Source of the DNA: Pseudomonadota bacterium
GTDB taxonomy: Bacteria > Pseudomonadota > Alphaproteobacteria > Rhizobiales > Rhizobiaceae
DNA: 15,448 nucleotides
Assembly (NCBI GenBank): GCA_023451915.1
Contig: JAEXXS010000412.1
Span: 1-15,448, forward strand
Reading direction: 5' to 3'
This document shows, piece by piece, positions 1 through 7,086 of this stretch; the stretch's first letter is position 1; each line of letters opens with the position of its first letter. The translations under genes and the position numbers were made by a program. The notes under the pieces were generated by a model. That model saw only the letters and a list, made by a program, of their open reading frames with translations, ran no database searches and had not been told where the DNA came from.

Positions 1-519
1 CGTTAACGCCATGCGTGGCGTGTCGGGAAACTGCGTCATCAACACATCAAGCTGTCGATAGGACGGCCTGAAATCATGCCCCCATTGCGACAGACAATGT
101 GCTTCGTCTATAGCGATCAGCGAGAGAGGCACATCGCTCAGGCGTTGCAATGTATCCGGTCTGAGCAGGGTTTCAGGCGCCACATAGAGCAGATCAAGCA
201 CCCCAGCATGGATATCACGCCACAAGGCCAGCCTGTCATCACCAGCAAGGTCGGAATTGAGCGCCGCAGCCTTTACACCCGCCTGCCGGAGCGCGGAGAC
301 CTGATCGGTCATCAACGCCAGAAGCGGTGAAACCACGATCCCCATGCCCGGTCGCGCAAGAGCGGGAATCTGATAGCATAGTGATTTGCCGCCGCCCGTC
401 GGCATCAGAACGAATGCATTATTGCCTGCTATTGCATGCGATACGATCTCCGCTTGCCGCCCACGGAAGGCATCGTATCCATAAATGGTTTTGAGAATGT
501 GGAGCGGGTCAGTCATCAT
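1..519 (-). CDS. recQ: ATP-dependent DNA helicase RecQ, N-terminal part (cut by window edge)
   Basis: This is the first 173 residues of a RecQ-family superfamily 2 DNA helicase, an ATP-driven 3'-5' unwinding enzyme of recombination and replication repair. Visible in order are the GYDAFRGRQ Q-motif-like region (residues 14-22), Walker A MPTGGGKS (39-46), the SPLLALMTDQ motif (64-73), YVAPE (112-116) and Walker B DEAHCLSQWGHDFRP (138-152), whose DEAH box and aromatic-rich loop are hallmarks of RecQ. The reading frame stays open to base 1, so the second RecA lobe, the zinc/winged-helix region and HRDC lie outside the window. ATG codons at 519 and 516 are both possible starts; an in-frame TGA at 526-528 excludes anything longer. 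No clear Shine-Dalgarno sequence is visible. The family call is very secure; the exact start is not. Confidence 0.95.
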   Translation of the reverse strand, partial: MMTDPLHILKTIYGYDAFRGRQAEIVSHAIAGNNAFVLMPTGGGKSLCYQIPALARPGMGIVVSPLLALMTDQVSALRQAGVKAAALNSDLAGDDRLALWRDIHAGVLDLLYVAPETLLRPDTLQRLSDVPLSLIAIDEAHCLSQWGHDFRPSYRQLDVLMTQFPDTPRMALT

Positions 520-765
520 CAGCAGTCAAAGCATCATTTGTTGTTCAGATTCGGCATCTACATTCATAGCAGGCGTCAGCGGAAAATCAGTCGTTCATCG
601 CAAGAAACGATGCCAGCGATCATACTGCATGGACGCGTTGCGGATTCCAAACAGTCTTTATCCGAGGCATGAGCAGACCAAGGGACAATCTATCGATCAT
701 AAATGCACTTTTTAGTGATCTGTCCATTCAGCGTCAGATTCTCTTTGAACGAACAACAGCACGGC

Positions 766-1173
766 TCAGTCGCGTAGCCAGTTTTCGACCCTCAGAGCAC
801 GGATGCGTGAGAATTCTCCGGTATTGGCCGTGACTAACACCACCCCGAGCGCATAAGCATGGGCAGCAATGAAGAGGTCATTCGGACCGATGGGCTTACC
901 AACGGCTTCCAATTCGGCTCGGATTCGCCCATATTCGGCGTCGGCAGGCGTATCAAGTGCAAGCACTTGCATACTTCCAAGAATGGCCTCGATGTGCGCC
1001 AGCAGCTTTGGCGACCCCTTTTTGGCGCATCCATAACGCAACTCTGCTGCCGTGATGATACTGACGCAAACAGCTTCTGGTCCAACCTCGGCGATGCGTT
1101 TGGCGACAGCGCCCTTGGGGTTTCGTGCAAGCTCGGACACGACATTGGTGTCAAGCATGTAGAGCGCGCTCAC
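766..1173 (-). CDS. vapC: VapC-type PIN-domain ribonuclease toxin
   Basis: This 135-residue protein is a single PIN domain and is the likely toxin of a type II toxin-antitoxin pair, acting in the cytoplasm as a metal-dependent RNase. The acidic active-site residues are visible: D8 in MLDTNV, E44 in TAAELRYG and D99 in GPNDLFIAAHA. The fourth region reads TANTGEF, with N117 conserved and E120 where an Asp is more usual. Length is normal for VapC/FitB proteins. Its ATG overlaps the antitoxin stop by 4 bases (ATGA), so the two are translationally coupled. The RNA target cannot be inferred from the sequence; tRNA cleavage is known for some relatives. The gene appears intact. Confidence 0.93.
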   Translation of the reverse strand: MSALYMLDTNVVSELARNPKGAVAKRIAEVGPEAVCVSIITAAELRYGCAKKGSPKLLAHIEAILGSMQVLALDTPADAEYGRIRAELEAVGKPIGPNDLFIAAHAYALGVVLVTANTGEFSRIRALRVENWLRD

Positions 1174-1439
1174 AGATCGATTTCTTTTAACGGTAGCAGG
1201 GTATCGTCAATATCAGGGAACTGATCTTCCGGTCCAAGCGGTTCCAATCCGGCAAGCACTTCCAACAGGTTCAGGCGACGCACCGGCTCTATGATAAGTC
1301 GATCTCCATCGCGATGGATCATCACCCGGTCGCCGGGAAGTTCGAAGTCAGCTGGAATGCGTACAGCCTGGCTCTTATTGTTACGGAAGAGTTTTGCTTC
1401 GCGGGCTGGTGTAGGTTCGGAGTGTCGGAGTTGTGGCAT
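1170..1439 (-). CDS. vapB: VapB-type antitoxin (AbrB/SpoVT-like)
   Basis: This 89-residue protein has the arrangement of a VapB antitoxin. An N-terminal swapped-hairpin DNA-binding region, AKLFRNNKSQAVRIPADFEL (residues 15-34), continues into GDRVMIHRDGDRLIIEP. A hydrophobic and acidic tail of about 35 residues follows and would wrap around the PIN toxin. The NNKSQAVRIP signature is typical of AbrB-fold antitoxins. The start ATG at 1439 is preceded by AAAGGAG at suitable spacing, which supports it. The gene lies directly upstream of vapC with a 4-base overlap. Paired short palindromes in its promoter suggest that the complex represses its own operon. Confidence 0.92.
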   Translation of the reverse strand: MPQLRHSEPTPAREAKLFRNNKSQAVRIPADFELPGDRVMIHRDGDRLIIEPVRRLNLLEVLAGLEPLGPEDQFPDIDDTLLPLKEIDL

Positions 1440-1452
1440 ATTGGTCTCCTTT

Positions 1453-1494
1453 GTATATACACGAGTATATACATCGTGGCAGGATAAATTTCAA
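1453..1494 (-). promoter_or_regulatory. vapBC promoter with a double GTATATAC operator
   Basis: Two identical copies of the self-complementary octamer GTATATAC lie at 1453-1460 and 1465-1472, separated by ACGA, so their centres are 12 bases apart on the same face of the helix. On the minus strand a -35-like TTGAAA (1489-1494) is followed after 17 bases by TATATA (1466-1471), which lies inside the second octamer. A repressor bound here would cover the -10 box. The site ends 13 bases before the vapB ATG. Autoregulation by the antitoxin-toxin complex is known for the family; the role of this site is inferred. Confidence 0.65.
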
Positions 1495-1897
1495 GCGGCG
1501 CGCGGTCGCTAGCGCGCAATTGTACGTCGTTCAGCGATGTTGTAGCGGTTCATAGTGTGCACCAAACTAAGATGTGGGAAGGCAAGGTCGGCGATGGGAG
1601 TGTACAGCGGAGACGCCATTTTTCGTAATTATATATGCAAAACAATAACGGAGTTATCCGTGATGGGAAAATCCTGGCCACATAAGCGGCAACGAACTCG
1701 ATGATCAGAGATAAAATAAGATAATAAAAACAATAAGATATAGTAAATCGCGTAATATTAATTATGGAACTTTAATCGCGGTTGATGCGGTGCGGACGCT
1801 GCCAGCTTCTGGGATGTTGATATGCGCTTTGCACGACCCAGCGTAGCTGGTCATCTTTTGGAGAAGCTGAACAACATCGTCCTCTGGGATATGTTTC
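1495..1897. other. Intergenic stretch with no assigned gene
   Basis: No convincing complete gene is visible between the vapBC promoter and the end of the catabolic operon. Bases about 1620-1780 are markedly AT-rich and look non-coding. Bases about 1762-1910 are more GC-rich and open on both strands. The minus strand reads ...EDDVVQLLQKM then TSYAGSCKAHINIPEAG to a TAA at 1762. The plus strand reads GADAASFWDVDMRFARP and continues to a TGA near 1909. Neither frame has a ribosome site or a family I can name, so one of them may be a leftover gene end. No T-tailed hairpin that would terminate the operon was found. Confidence 0.4.
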
Positions 1898-2278
1898 TTA
1901 AGTCTGCTTGATGGGTGTTGGTTGATAGGCAACAAGTCGCCAAACTTCCTCTCGTCGACGATAAACCGCGAGGAAGGCGTTTGTTAGATTTCGCTCATCA
2001 TCTCCAACTTTAACATCTGCGAGCATCCGTCCAGCAATTATTGCAGTTTCATCAAAGGTGTGCATGAGCTCGATGGATTGATCGATACGCCTGTAACAAA
2101 AATACCCACTGATCAGCTTGGCAAGATAGGTCTCGCGAGTATCGCGAGACCCATCGGAATGAGTATAAATAAGATCTACGTCCAGAATTCCCGCGAGTTC
2201 CCTCGAGTCGCCAGCGATCATGGCCCTATAACGCGCTTCTTCGGCCGCCAATATATCTGTTCGAAGTTCATTGCACAT
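1898..2278 (-). CDS. NTF2-like / DUF4440-type small protein
   Basis: This 126-residue protein resembles the NTF2-like (SnoaL/DUF4440) cone-shaped fold. It has an N-terminal helix EEARYRAMIAGDSRELAGIL, then LDVDLIYTHSDGSRDTRETYLAKLISG, and paired strands ending in AFLAVYRRREEVWRLVAYQPTP. Such proteins are either small lyases, isomerases or hydrolases, or non-catalytic partners; no specific reaction can be read here. A longer frame reaches 2338, but the ATG at 2276-2278 is preferred. It follows GAGGGTG and overlaps the dioxygenase stop by one base (TAATG), a classic coupling signal. It is the last gene of the operon and probably acts on, or helps with, the same substrate as the enzymes upstream. 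Confidence 0.8.
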   Translation of the reverse strand: MCNELRTDILAAEEARYRAMIAGDSRELAGILDVDLIYTHSDGSRDTRETYLAKLISGYFCYRRIDQSIELMHTFDETAIIAGRMLADVKVGDDERNLTNAFLAVYRRREEVWRLVAYQPTPIKQT

Positions 2279-3171
2279 TACACCCTCACGAAACCGCTGT
2301 GATGGTCGATCCATGCTCGAGGTGGCACAGCTCCCCAACGATTGACGACCTTGATATTTGAAAGGTTCTCCCCCGCATCCGTCACCTTAGGTTGACGGAA
2401 GTCGTCACCGATTACCTCCATTTCTGCGGTACACTCCACAAGAAACCCACCACTGTCGACATAGTAGGCGAACAGATTGTCGCCCGCACCATGGCGGCCC
2501 GGCCCCCAAACGAGGCTTCGGTCACAGGCATCCAGTTTGTCACCCAGCCGTTTGAAGTCACAAAAGTCGGAGAATTCCCAGCTGTAATGGTGCAGACCCG
2601 TCGTTCCCTTCACTAATCCCACCGTATGGTGGCGACCATCTCCGGCCCGCATCCATACCAACTCGAAATCCGTCGTACGTTCTGAGACGATCAACCCCAA
2701 CACATCGGAGAGTTCAAGCGCCATCGCCTCCGGATCCGCTGCGCAAAGATTGACGTGGTCAAGAAAGCGGGGATGGATGCCTGCCCCCACATACCTGGCG
2801 GGCTGATCTTCAGGTATCGGCGTATGCACTTCAAAAACATGGCCCTCGCTGCTCACAAAGGTAAGGGAACAGTCAATCTGCGGCAAGGACGGTTCGTCTG
2901 ACAGGATTTTCAGACCGCGCGCCCGGACGCGGACAGCAACTTCCTCTACCGCCTTCACGCTCACGGCCTCCAAACCGATTGCGCGAACTTCGTTTGCTGA
3001 TGCCCTATGCAGCACCAGTTCGGCATGCCGACGATTGGAGGTCAAGATTGCAACGCCATCCACTTGGCTAACAATCCTTGCTCCGGCAATTTCTTGGGCG
3101 TCGGAGACTGCCGCATCCAATTCAACAACATTCAAGGCGATGTGTCCAAGGCGATAAATTAATTGAGACAT
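2278..3171 (-). CDS. VOC-family extradiol-type ring-cleavage dioxygenase (putative)
   Basis: This 297-residue protein has two vicinal-oxygen-chelate domains, the layout of type I extradiol dioxygenases that open catechol-like rings with Fe(II) and O2. Domain 1 begins RLGHIALNV (residues 7-15) and domain 2 FLDHVNLCA (137-144). Candidate iron ligands are H139, H194 or H195 in GLHHYSWEF, and E246 in FLVECTAEM. The GPGRHGAGDN loop (223-232) and the tyrosines of AYYVD (236-237) sit where active-site residues of the family lie. The start at 3171 is chosen because GGGAGGA lies 6 bases before it; a longer frame to 3276 runs into the hydrolase gene and lacks such a site. The gap to the hydrolase gene upstream is 22 bases. 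The substrate is unknown. A non-dioxygenase VOC enzyme is possible, but the intact His-His-Glu set argues for oxygenase chemistry. Confidence 0.87.
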   Translation of the reverse strand: MSQLIYRLGHIALNVVELDAAVSDAQEIAGARIVSQVDGVAILTSNRRHAELVLHRASANEVRAIGLEAVSVKAVEEVAVRVRARGLKILSDEPSLPQIDCSLTFVSSEGHVFEVHTPIPEDQPARYVGAGIHPRFLDHVNLCAADPEAMALELSDVLGLIVSERTTDFELVWMRAGDGRHHTVGLVKGTTGLHHYSWEFSDFCDFKRLGDKLDACDRSLVWGPGRHGAGDNLFAYYVDSGGFLVECTAEMEVIGDDFRQPKVTDAGENLSNIKVVNRWGAVPPRAWIDHHSGFVRV

Positions 3172-3193
3172 GTCTATCCTCCCTTCCTCACGT

Positions 3194-4042
3194 TCAAGCC
3201 ACGGCTGGTGCTTCATCCCGCACGGGATTGCGCAAGATGCCAATACCATCGATCTCGACTTCACAGATATCGCCATCCTTCATGAAAACCGGCGGCTTAC
3301 GCGCCCAACCGATACCGGCCGGAGTACCTGTTACGATGACGTCACCCGGTTGCAACGTGATCGCTTCGCTAAGCGTGGAGATAAGTTCGGCAACAGGAAA
3401 AATGAGATCGGCGGTATTTCCGCTCTGCATGACGACACCATTGAGACGCGTTTTTATCTCCAGGCCATGGCCACCGTCGGGCAATTCGTCTGCTGTCACC
3501 AAAACGGGACCGAATGCTCCGGTGTTGTCGAAATTCTTGCCAATGGTCCATTGCGGCGACTTGAACTGATAATCGCGGATCGATCCTTCATTGAAGATGG
3601 AATAGCCTGCAACATGCTGCAGAGCATCGCGCTGCTTGATATGGCGTCCTCCCTTGCCAACAATCGCGACCAATTCACCCTCAAAATCGAGCTGTTCGGA
3701 TAACTGCGGTCGGATGATTGGCTGGCCATGCGCTATCAGACTGGTTGCATAGCGGGGAAATACGGCTGGATAGGTCGGCGTATCTTTGTAAGGGCTCTCA
3801 GCTGCATGATCCAGATAGTTTAGACCAATACAGAAGATCTTGGGAGGTACGACAATCAGCGGTTGGAGCGCCACCGCATTGAGATCAATCTCGTCGCCGA
3901 AAGTGAGCCCTTCCTTGCTCGCCAGATTGACCCCGGATTTAAGCCGTTCCAGGATTGAAACCGTTCCGGCATCTCGCCATAGTCCGTCGACAAAAGCAGC
4001 TGTTCGTGCCTTTCCGTCCTTCAGAAAACTTGCATACCGCAT
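3194..4042 (-). CDS. Fumarylacetoacetate hydrolase family protein (C-C hydrolase/isomerase/decarboxylase)
   Basis: This 282-residue FAH-fold enzyme belongs to the family that hydrolyses, isomerises or decarboxylates the oxo-acids made by aromatic ring cleavage. The conserved core starts at VVPPKIFCIGLNY (residues 64-76). Metal-binding acidic residues E121 and E123 lie in LDFEGELVAIVG. The third ligand position falls in GYSIFNEGSIRDYQ, where E152 stands where many relatives have Asp. The TIGKNFDNTGAFGP block (166-179) and TGTPAGIG (238-245) complete the active-site framework. The start ATG at 4042 follows AAGGAG. The dioxygenase gene lies 22 bases downstream, as expected if this enzyme processes its product. 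The exact reaction is not determined by sequence. Confidence 0.92.
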   Translation of the reverse strand: MRYASFLKDGKARTAAFVDGLWRDAGTVSILERLKSGVNLASKEGLTFGDEIDLNAVALQPLIVVPPKIFCIGLNYLDHAAESPYKDTPTYPAVFPRYATSLIAHGQPIIRPQLSEQLDFEGELVAIVGKGGRHIKQRDALQHVAGYSIFNEGSIRDYQFKSPQWTIGKNFDNTGAFGPVLVTADELPDGGHGLEIKTRLNGVVMQSGNTADLIFPVAELISTLSEAITLQPGDVIVTGTPAGIGWARKPPVFMKDGDICEVEIDGIGILRNPVRDEAPAVA

Positions 4043-4065
4043 AACAAACTCCTTGCTTTGATTGT

Positions 4066-4647
4066 TCAGAGAAACTGGCAGGTATCGTCACTCGATAACC
4101 GCGGTAATCGCGGAAAGAGTTTTTCGTGATCGCCATAACCCAGATTGATCAGAAAATTGCTGTACAGTCGCCGGTCCGGGAAGAACTCCGCATCAACCAT
4201 TGCCCTGTCGAAACCCGACAGCGGACCGCAATCAAGACTCAATGCCCGTGCCGCAAGGATGAAATAGCCCCCTTGCAACGTGCTATTCCGCACAGCGGTT
4301 TCCTGAGCAAGCAAAGCGTTGTCCGCAAATCCATCAGCAACTTCAGGCCGATGGCAAAATAACCGCGGTAAATGCTTATGGAACTGGCTATCATACGCCA
4401 CGATTACCGTTACAGGTGCTGTCCGTACCTTTTCGACATTAGCGGCTGCCAGAGCCGGCAGTAGCCGGGCCTTAGCCTTTTGGGACACCAGAAATACAAA
4501 TCTGGCAGGTTGGCAATTAACGGTTGTCGGCGCAAGCTTGACCAGGTCGTAGATTTGTCTCATCAGTTTCCTGGGCACGGGGCGCGCAAGCCAATTGCCG
4601 TGCGAACGACCAGTGAGAAAAATGCGCGTGATGACAGGATCATCCAT
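4066..4647 (-). CDS. RutE-like NAD(P)H-dependent FMN nitroreductase (malonic-semialdehyde-reductase type)
   Basis: This 193-residue flavoprotein of the nitroreductase fold is closest in pattern to the HadB/RutE subgroup, whose founder reduces malonic semialdehyde to 3-hydroxypropionate in pyrimidine breakdown. The supporting pattern is RSH (residues 14-16), LVKLAPTTVNCQPARFVF (35-52), KARLLPALAAANVEK, RNSTLQGGYFILAARALSLDCGPLSGFD (120-147) and SNFLINLGYGD (163-173). The frame is open to 4740, but the ATG at 4645-4647 gives the family's usual N-terminus and overlaps the end of the livF-like gene by 8 bases, implying coupled translation. No rut genes are nearby, so it probably reduces an aldehyde or enoate intermediate of this catabolic pathway instead. 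The family call is firm; the substrate is inferred. Confidence 0.88.
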   Translation of the reverse strand: MDDPVITRIFLTGRSHGNWLARPVPRKLMRQIYDLVKLAPTTVNCQPARFVFLVSQKAKARLLPALAAANVEKVRTAPVTVIVAYDSQFHKHLPRLFCHRPEVADGFADNALLAQETAVRNSTLQGGYFILAARALSLDCGPLSGFDRAMVDAEFFPDRRLYSNFLINLGYGDHEKLFPRLPRLSSDDTCQFL

Positions 4648-5365
4648 GGAGATAAGCCTTAGAAAGTGTATCGTCCGAAAGGGCCTGATCCCATTCTCCC
4701 CTGCCGACTTCGTGCACCACACGGCCAAGCGACATGACATAGGCTCGGTCGGTCATTGCGGCGGCAAGCTTGACACTTTGTTCGACAATAAGAAGGCTAA
4801 GTCCGCGTGCACGCAACTGGTTTAGAGCTTGTAGGATTTCCTGTACTATCTTTGGCGCAAGCCCGGTCGTCAGTTCATCCAGAATAAGCAAACGTGGTTG
4901 AAGCAACAAAGCGCGCGCCACCGCAACCATCTGTTGCTGTCCCCCAGATAAAAGCTCTACCCGGGTTGACAGTTTTTCACGCACCACGGGGAAGAGATCA
5001 AGGACCTCTTCAAAAGCTATTCGGACAAAGCCTTCAGGCCGCCTGGCGCGGCCGCCCGCGTGATCAGAAAGCCGAAGGTGTTCGGCAACGCTCAGTTCAC
5101 CGAACAGCCCCCTCGTTTCCAGTACAACGGCAATACCGTCTTCAACACGGCTATATGGAGGGCGCACGCCTATATCGACACCGTTGAAGCTTATGTTGCC
5201 GGCCGTCGGCGGCGAGAGGCCAAGAATGGAACGTACAAGGGTGGATTTGCCTGCTCCATTTGCGCCAACGATAGCAACAGCCTCATTGTCCGCCACGTCG
5301 ATGTCAAAGCCTCGCAGCACTGGAATGTGGCCATAACCCGCTTCAATTTTCCGTACGCTCAGCAT
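4640..5365 (-). CDS. livF: Branched-chain-type ABC importer ATPase, LivF-like
   Basis: This 241-residue ATPase is of the LivF class, one of two nucleotide-binding subunits that power HAAT-family import. Walker A is GANGAGKS (residues 34-41), the Q-loop region VVLETRGLF lies near 80-88, the signature is LSGGQ (139-143) and Walker B is LLILDE (159-164). The usual His of the switch region is Q196 in IVEQS, which is normal for LivF. The residue after the Walker B glutamate is Leu (DELTTGL) instead of the almost universal Pro, an unusual substitution that need not abolish activity. The ATG at 5365 follows GGGAGGA and sits 2 bases past the livG stop. The transported compound is probably the pathway substrate, not an amino acid; the symbol denotes the family only. 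Confidence 0.93.
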   Translation of the reverse strand: MLSVRKIEAGYGHIPVLRGFDIDVADNEAVAIVGANGAGKSTLVRSILGLSPPTAGNISFNGVDIGVRPPYSRVEDGIAVVLETRGLFGELSVAEHLRLSDHAGGRARRPEGFVRIAFEEVLDLFPVVREKLSTRVELLSGGQQQMVAVARALLLQPRLLILDELTTGLAPKIVQEILQALNQLRARGLSLLIVEQSVKLAAAMTDRAYVMSLGRVVHEVGRGEWDQALSDDTLSKAYLHG

Positions 5366-5367
5366 GG

Positions 5368-6132
5368 TTATCCTCCCAGATACGCATCGCGAACAGCCGC
5401 GTCGGCCTGGATATCGGCCATGGAACCGCTAGCGATAATCTTGCCGAAATAAAGTACATGGACTTCGCTGCAGACTTCCATCAGCCCCATGTCATGCGAC
5501 ACGAGCAATATGGTGATCCCTTCACCGGCAAGTATTTCGATCCATTCACGCAAACGCCACGTCTCTTCTTGTGACAGGCCTGATGAAGGTTCATCAAGCA
5601 GCAGCAGGCGCGGCGTGGCCATACGGGCACGCGCCAGTTCAACGATGCGTTGTTGCCCGGCAGGCAGTTCTCCGGCGCGCACTTTACGGACGCGGGTAAG
5701 TCCGAAGCGTTCCATCATCGCCTCGGTCGCTTCAGCCATATGTCGCGCCTCTCTACGTTCGGCAGGCGTGCGGAGCATGGAGGAAAAGAAGCAGGACTGC
5801 GTGGCGCCATAAAGACCCATGGCCACATTCTCCGCCACACTCATGTGTCCAAAGACCTTGGGTGTCTGGAAAGTTCGAACCAAGCCCGAACGGCTGCGCT
5901 GTTGTACGGGCAAGTTCGTGATTGGCCGCCCATCCATTCGAATTTCCCCTGCTTTGGGCGAGAGGAAACCAGAGACGATGTTGAACAGTGTCGTCTTACC
6001 AGAGCCATTTGGCCCCAGCAGCCCAGAAATGCTTCCAGCAGAAACATTGAAGCTGACGTCACCGAGTACTGCAAGGCCGCCAAAGGCATGTGCGACCCCC
6101 GCAAGTTCCAGTATGGGGGTGGTGCCGGTCAT
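5368..6132 (-). CDS. livG: Branched-chain-type ABC importer ATPase, LivG-like
   Basis: This 254-residue ATPase is the LivG partner of the importer. Walker A is GPNGSGKT (residues 40-47). The Q-loop is VRTFQTPKVF (85-94), where FQ followed by a short insertion is typical of LivG. The signature is the degenerate LPAGQQR (156-162), Walker B is LLLLDEP (176-182) and the switch His is H213 in LLVSHDMG. Its start overlaps the livM-like stop by 4 bases and its stop lies 2 bases before the livF-like start, so all three are translated as a unit. The protein is expected at the cytoplasmic face of the inner membrane, bound to the permeases. Confidence 0.94.
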   Translation of the reverse strand: MTGTTPILELAGVAHAFGGLAVLGDVSFNVSAGSISGLLGPNGSGKTTLFNIVSGFLSPKAGEIRMDGRPITNLPVQQRSRSGLVRTFQTPKVFGHMSVAENVAMGLYGATQSCFFSSMLRTPAERREARHMAEATEAMMERFGLTRVRKVRAGELPAGQQRIVELARARMATPRLLLLDEPSSGLSQEETWRLREWIEILAGEGITILLVSHDMGLMEVCSEVHVLYFGKIIASGSMADIQADAAVRDAYLGG

Positions 6133-7082
6133 CGCGCAAGCCTCCTATGCAGGCGAGCGGGTAGCCCGGTCAGACCTTCTGGTAAAAGCGTCACCACAAC
6201 GACCAGCACGATACCGAATAGCATCTGATGGATATCACCGAAGGCGCTCAACCACTCGGGCACCAACGTCACGAACAATGCCCCCGGCACCACGCCCCAG
6301 ATTGTGCGCGCGCCTGCAATAACGGGGATAAGCAGAAAAACGATAGAACGCTGGATGGTGAAGCTTTCGACACTCACATAGGTGACGTAATGAGCAAATA
6401 GCGAGCCGGCAAGCGAGCCGAGAAGCGAGCCAATGACGAATACACGTAGCCGTAAGCCGTGGATGTTCACCCCAAGCCCCTCAGCGGCAGGCGCCGCGTC
6501 GCGAACGGCCCGCATCGCAAGCCCTGGCCTTCCCGCAGAAAGGTTTAGGGTCAAAAGCAGCAGGACAAGCACCAATCCCCATGCAAGATAGTAAAAGCGT
6601 ATCGGGCTATCGAACGGGATGCCGGCAATGCTCAAGGGCGGTAAACCACCGATGCCGAGCGTCCCGCCCGTCAGCCAGTCCCATTCGAAGAACAGGATCG
6701 TTCCGATCATGCCGACGGCGAGCGTCGCTAATGCGAGAAAGAAGCCGGTCAGACGCAGGATCGGCCAGCCGATGACAGTGGCAATCAATCCCGTAACCGC
6801 CAAGCCGACAAGCATGCCAATGATTGGTGGCCATCCAAGTGTGGTGGTGCCATAAGCTGAGGCATAGGCCCCAATGCCATAGAAAAATGCTTGTGCGAGA
6901 TTGACGATACCACACTGGCCCAACAAGAGCCCGACACCAAGACCAGCAATGCTATAGAGCGCGGCAAAGACCATCAGATCGGTTGAATGACGCCCAACCA
7001 GGGCAGGCAGGATGACACGAATGCCAAGCGCGAGGATCAGCAATGGGCGAACACCGAAGAGAGAATGTTTACTGTCAGACAT
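6129..7082 (-). CDS. livM: Branched-chain-type ABC importer permease, LivM-like
   Basis: This is an inner-membrane permease of about 317 residues with eight or more hydrophobic segments. It has the LivM-family region GQCGIVNLAQAFFYGIGAYA near the N-terminus and the cytoplasmic coupling loop GRPGLAMRAVRDAAPAAEGLGVN, which contacts the ATPases. The frame is open to an ATG at 7106, but that start lacks a ribosome site and would overlap livH by 20 bases. The ATG at 7080-7082 (protein starting MSDSKHS) has a purine-rich AAAGGGGGG upstream and leaves a 4-base gap after the livH stop, so it is preferred. The stop overlaps the livG-like start. Confidence 0.93.
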   Translation of the reverse strand: MSDSKHSLFGVRPLLILALGIRVILPALVGRHSTDLMVFAALYSIAGLGVGLLLGQCGIVNLAQAFFYGIGAYASAYGTTTLGWPPIIGMLVGLAVTGLIATVIGWPILRLTGFFLALATLAVGMIGTILFFEWDWLTGGTLGIGGLPPLSIAGIPFDSPIRFYYLAWGLVLVLLLLTLNLSAGRPGLAMRAVRDAAPAAEGLGVNIHGLRLRVFVIGSLLGSLAGSLFAHYVTYVSVESFTIQRSIVFLLIPVIAGARTIWGVVPGALFVTLVPEWLSAFGDIHQMLFGIVLVVVVTLLPEGLTGLPARLHRRLAR

Positions 7083-7086
7083 TGTC

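Noticed and set aside
859..1224. Plus-strand 121-codon open frame
   Set aside because: It is antisense to vapC/vapB, which have clear family motifs, a coupled overlap and a ribosome site.
1835..1855. Hairpin around CCAGC/GCTGG as an operon terminator
   Set aside because: The stem has a bulge and no T-run follows on either strand.
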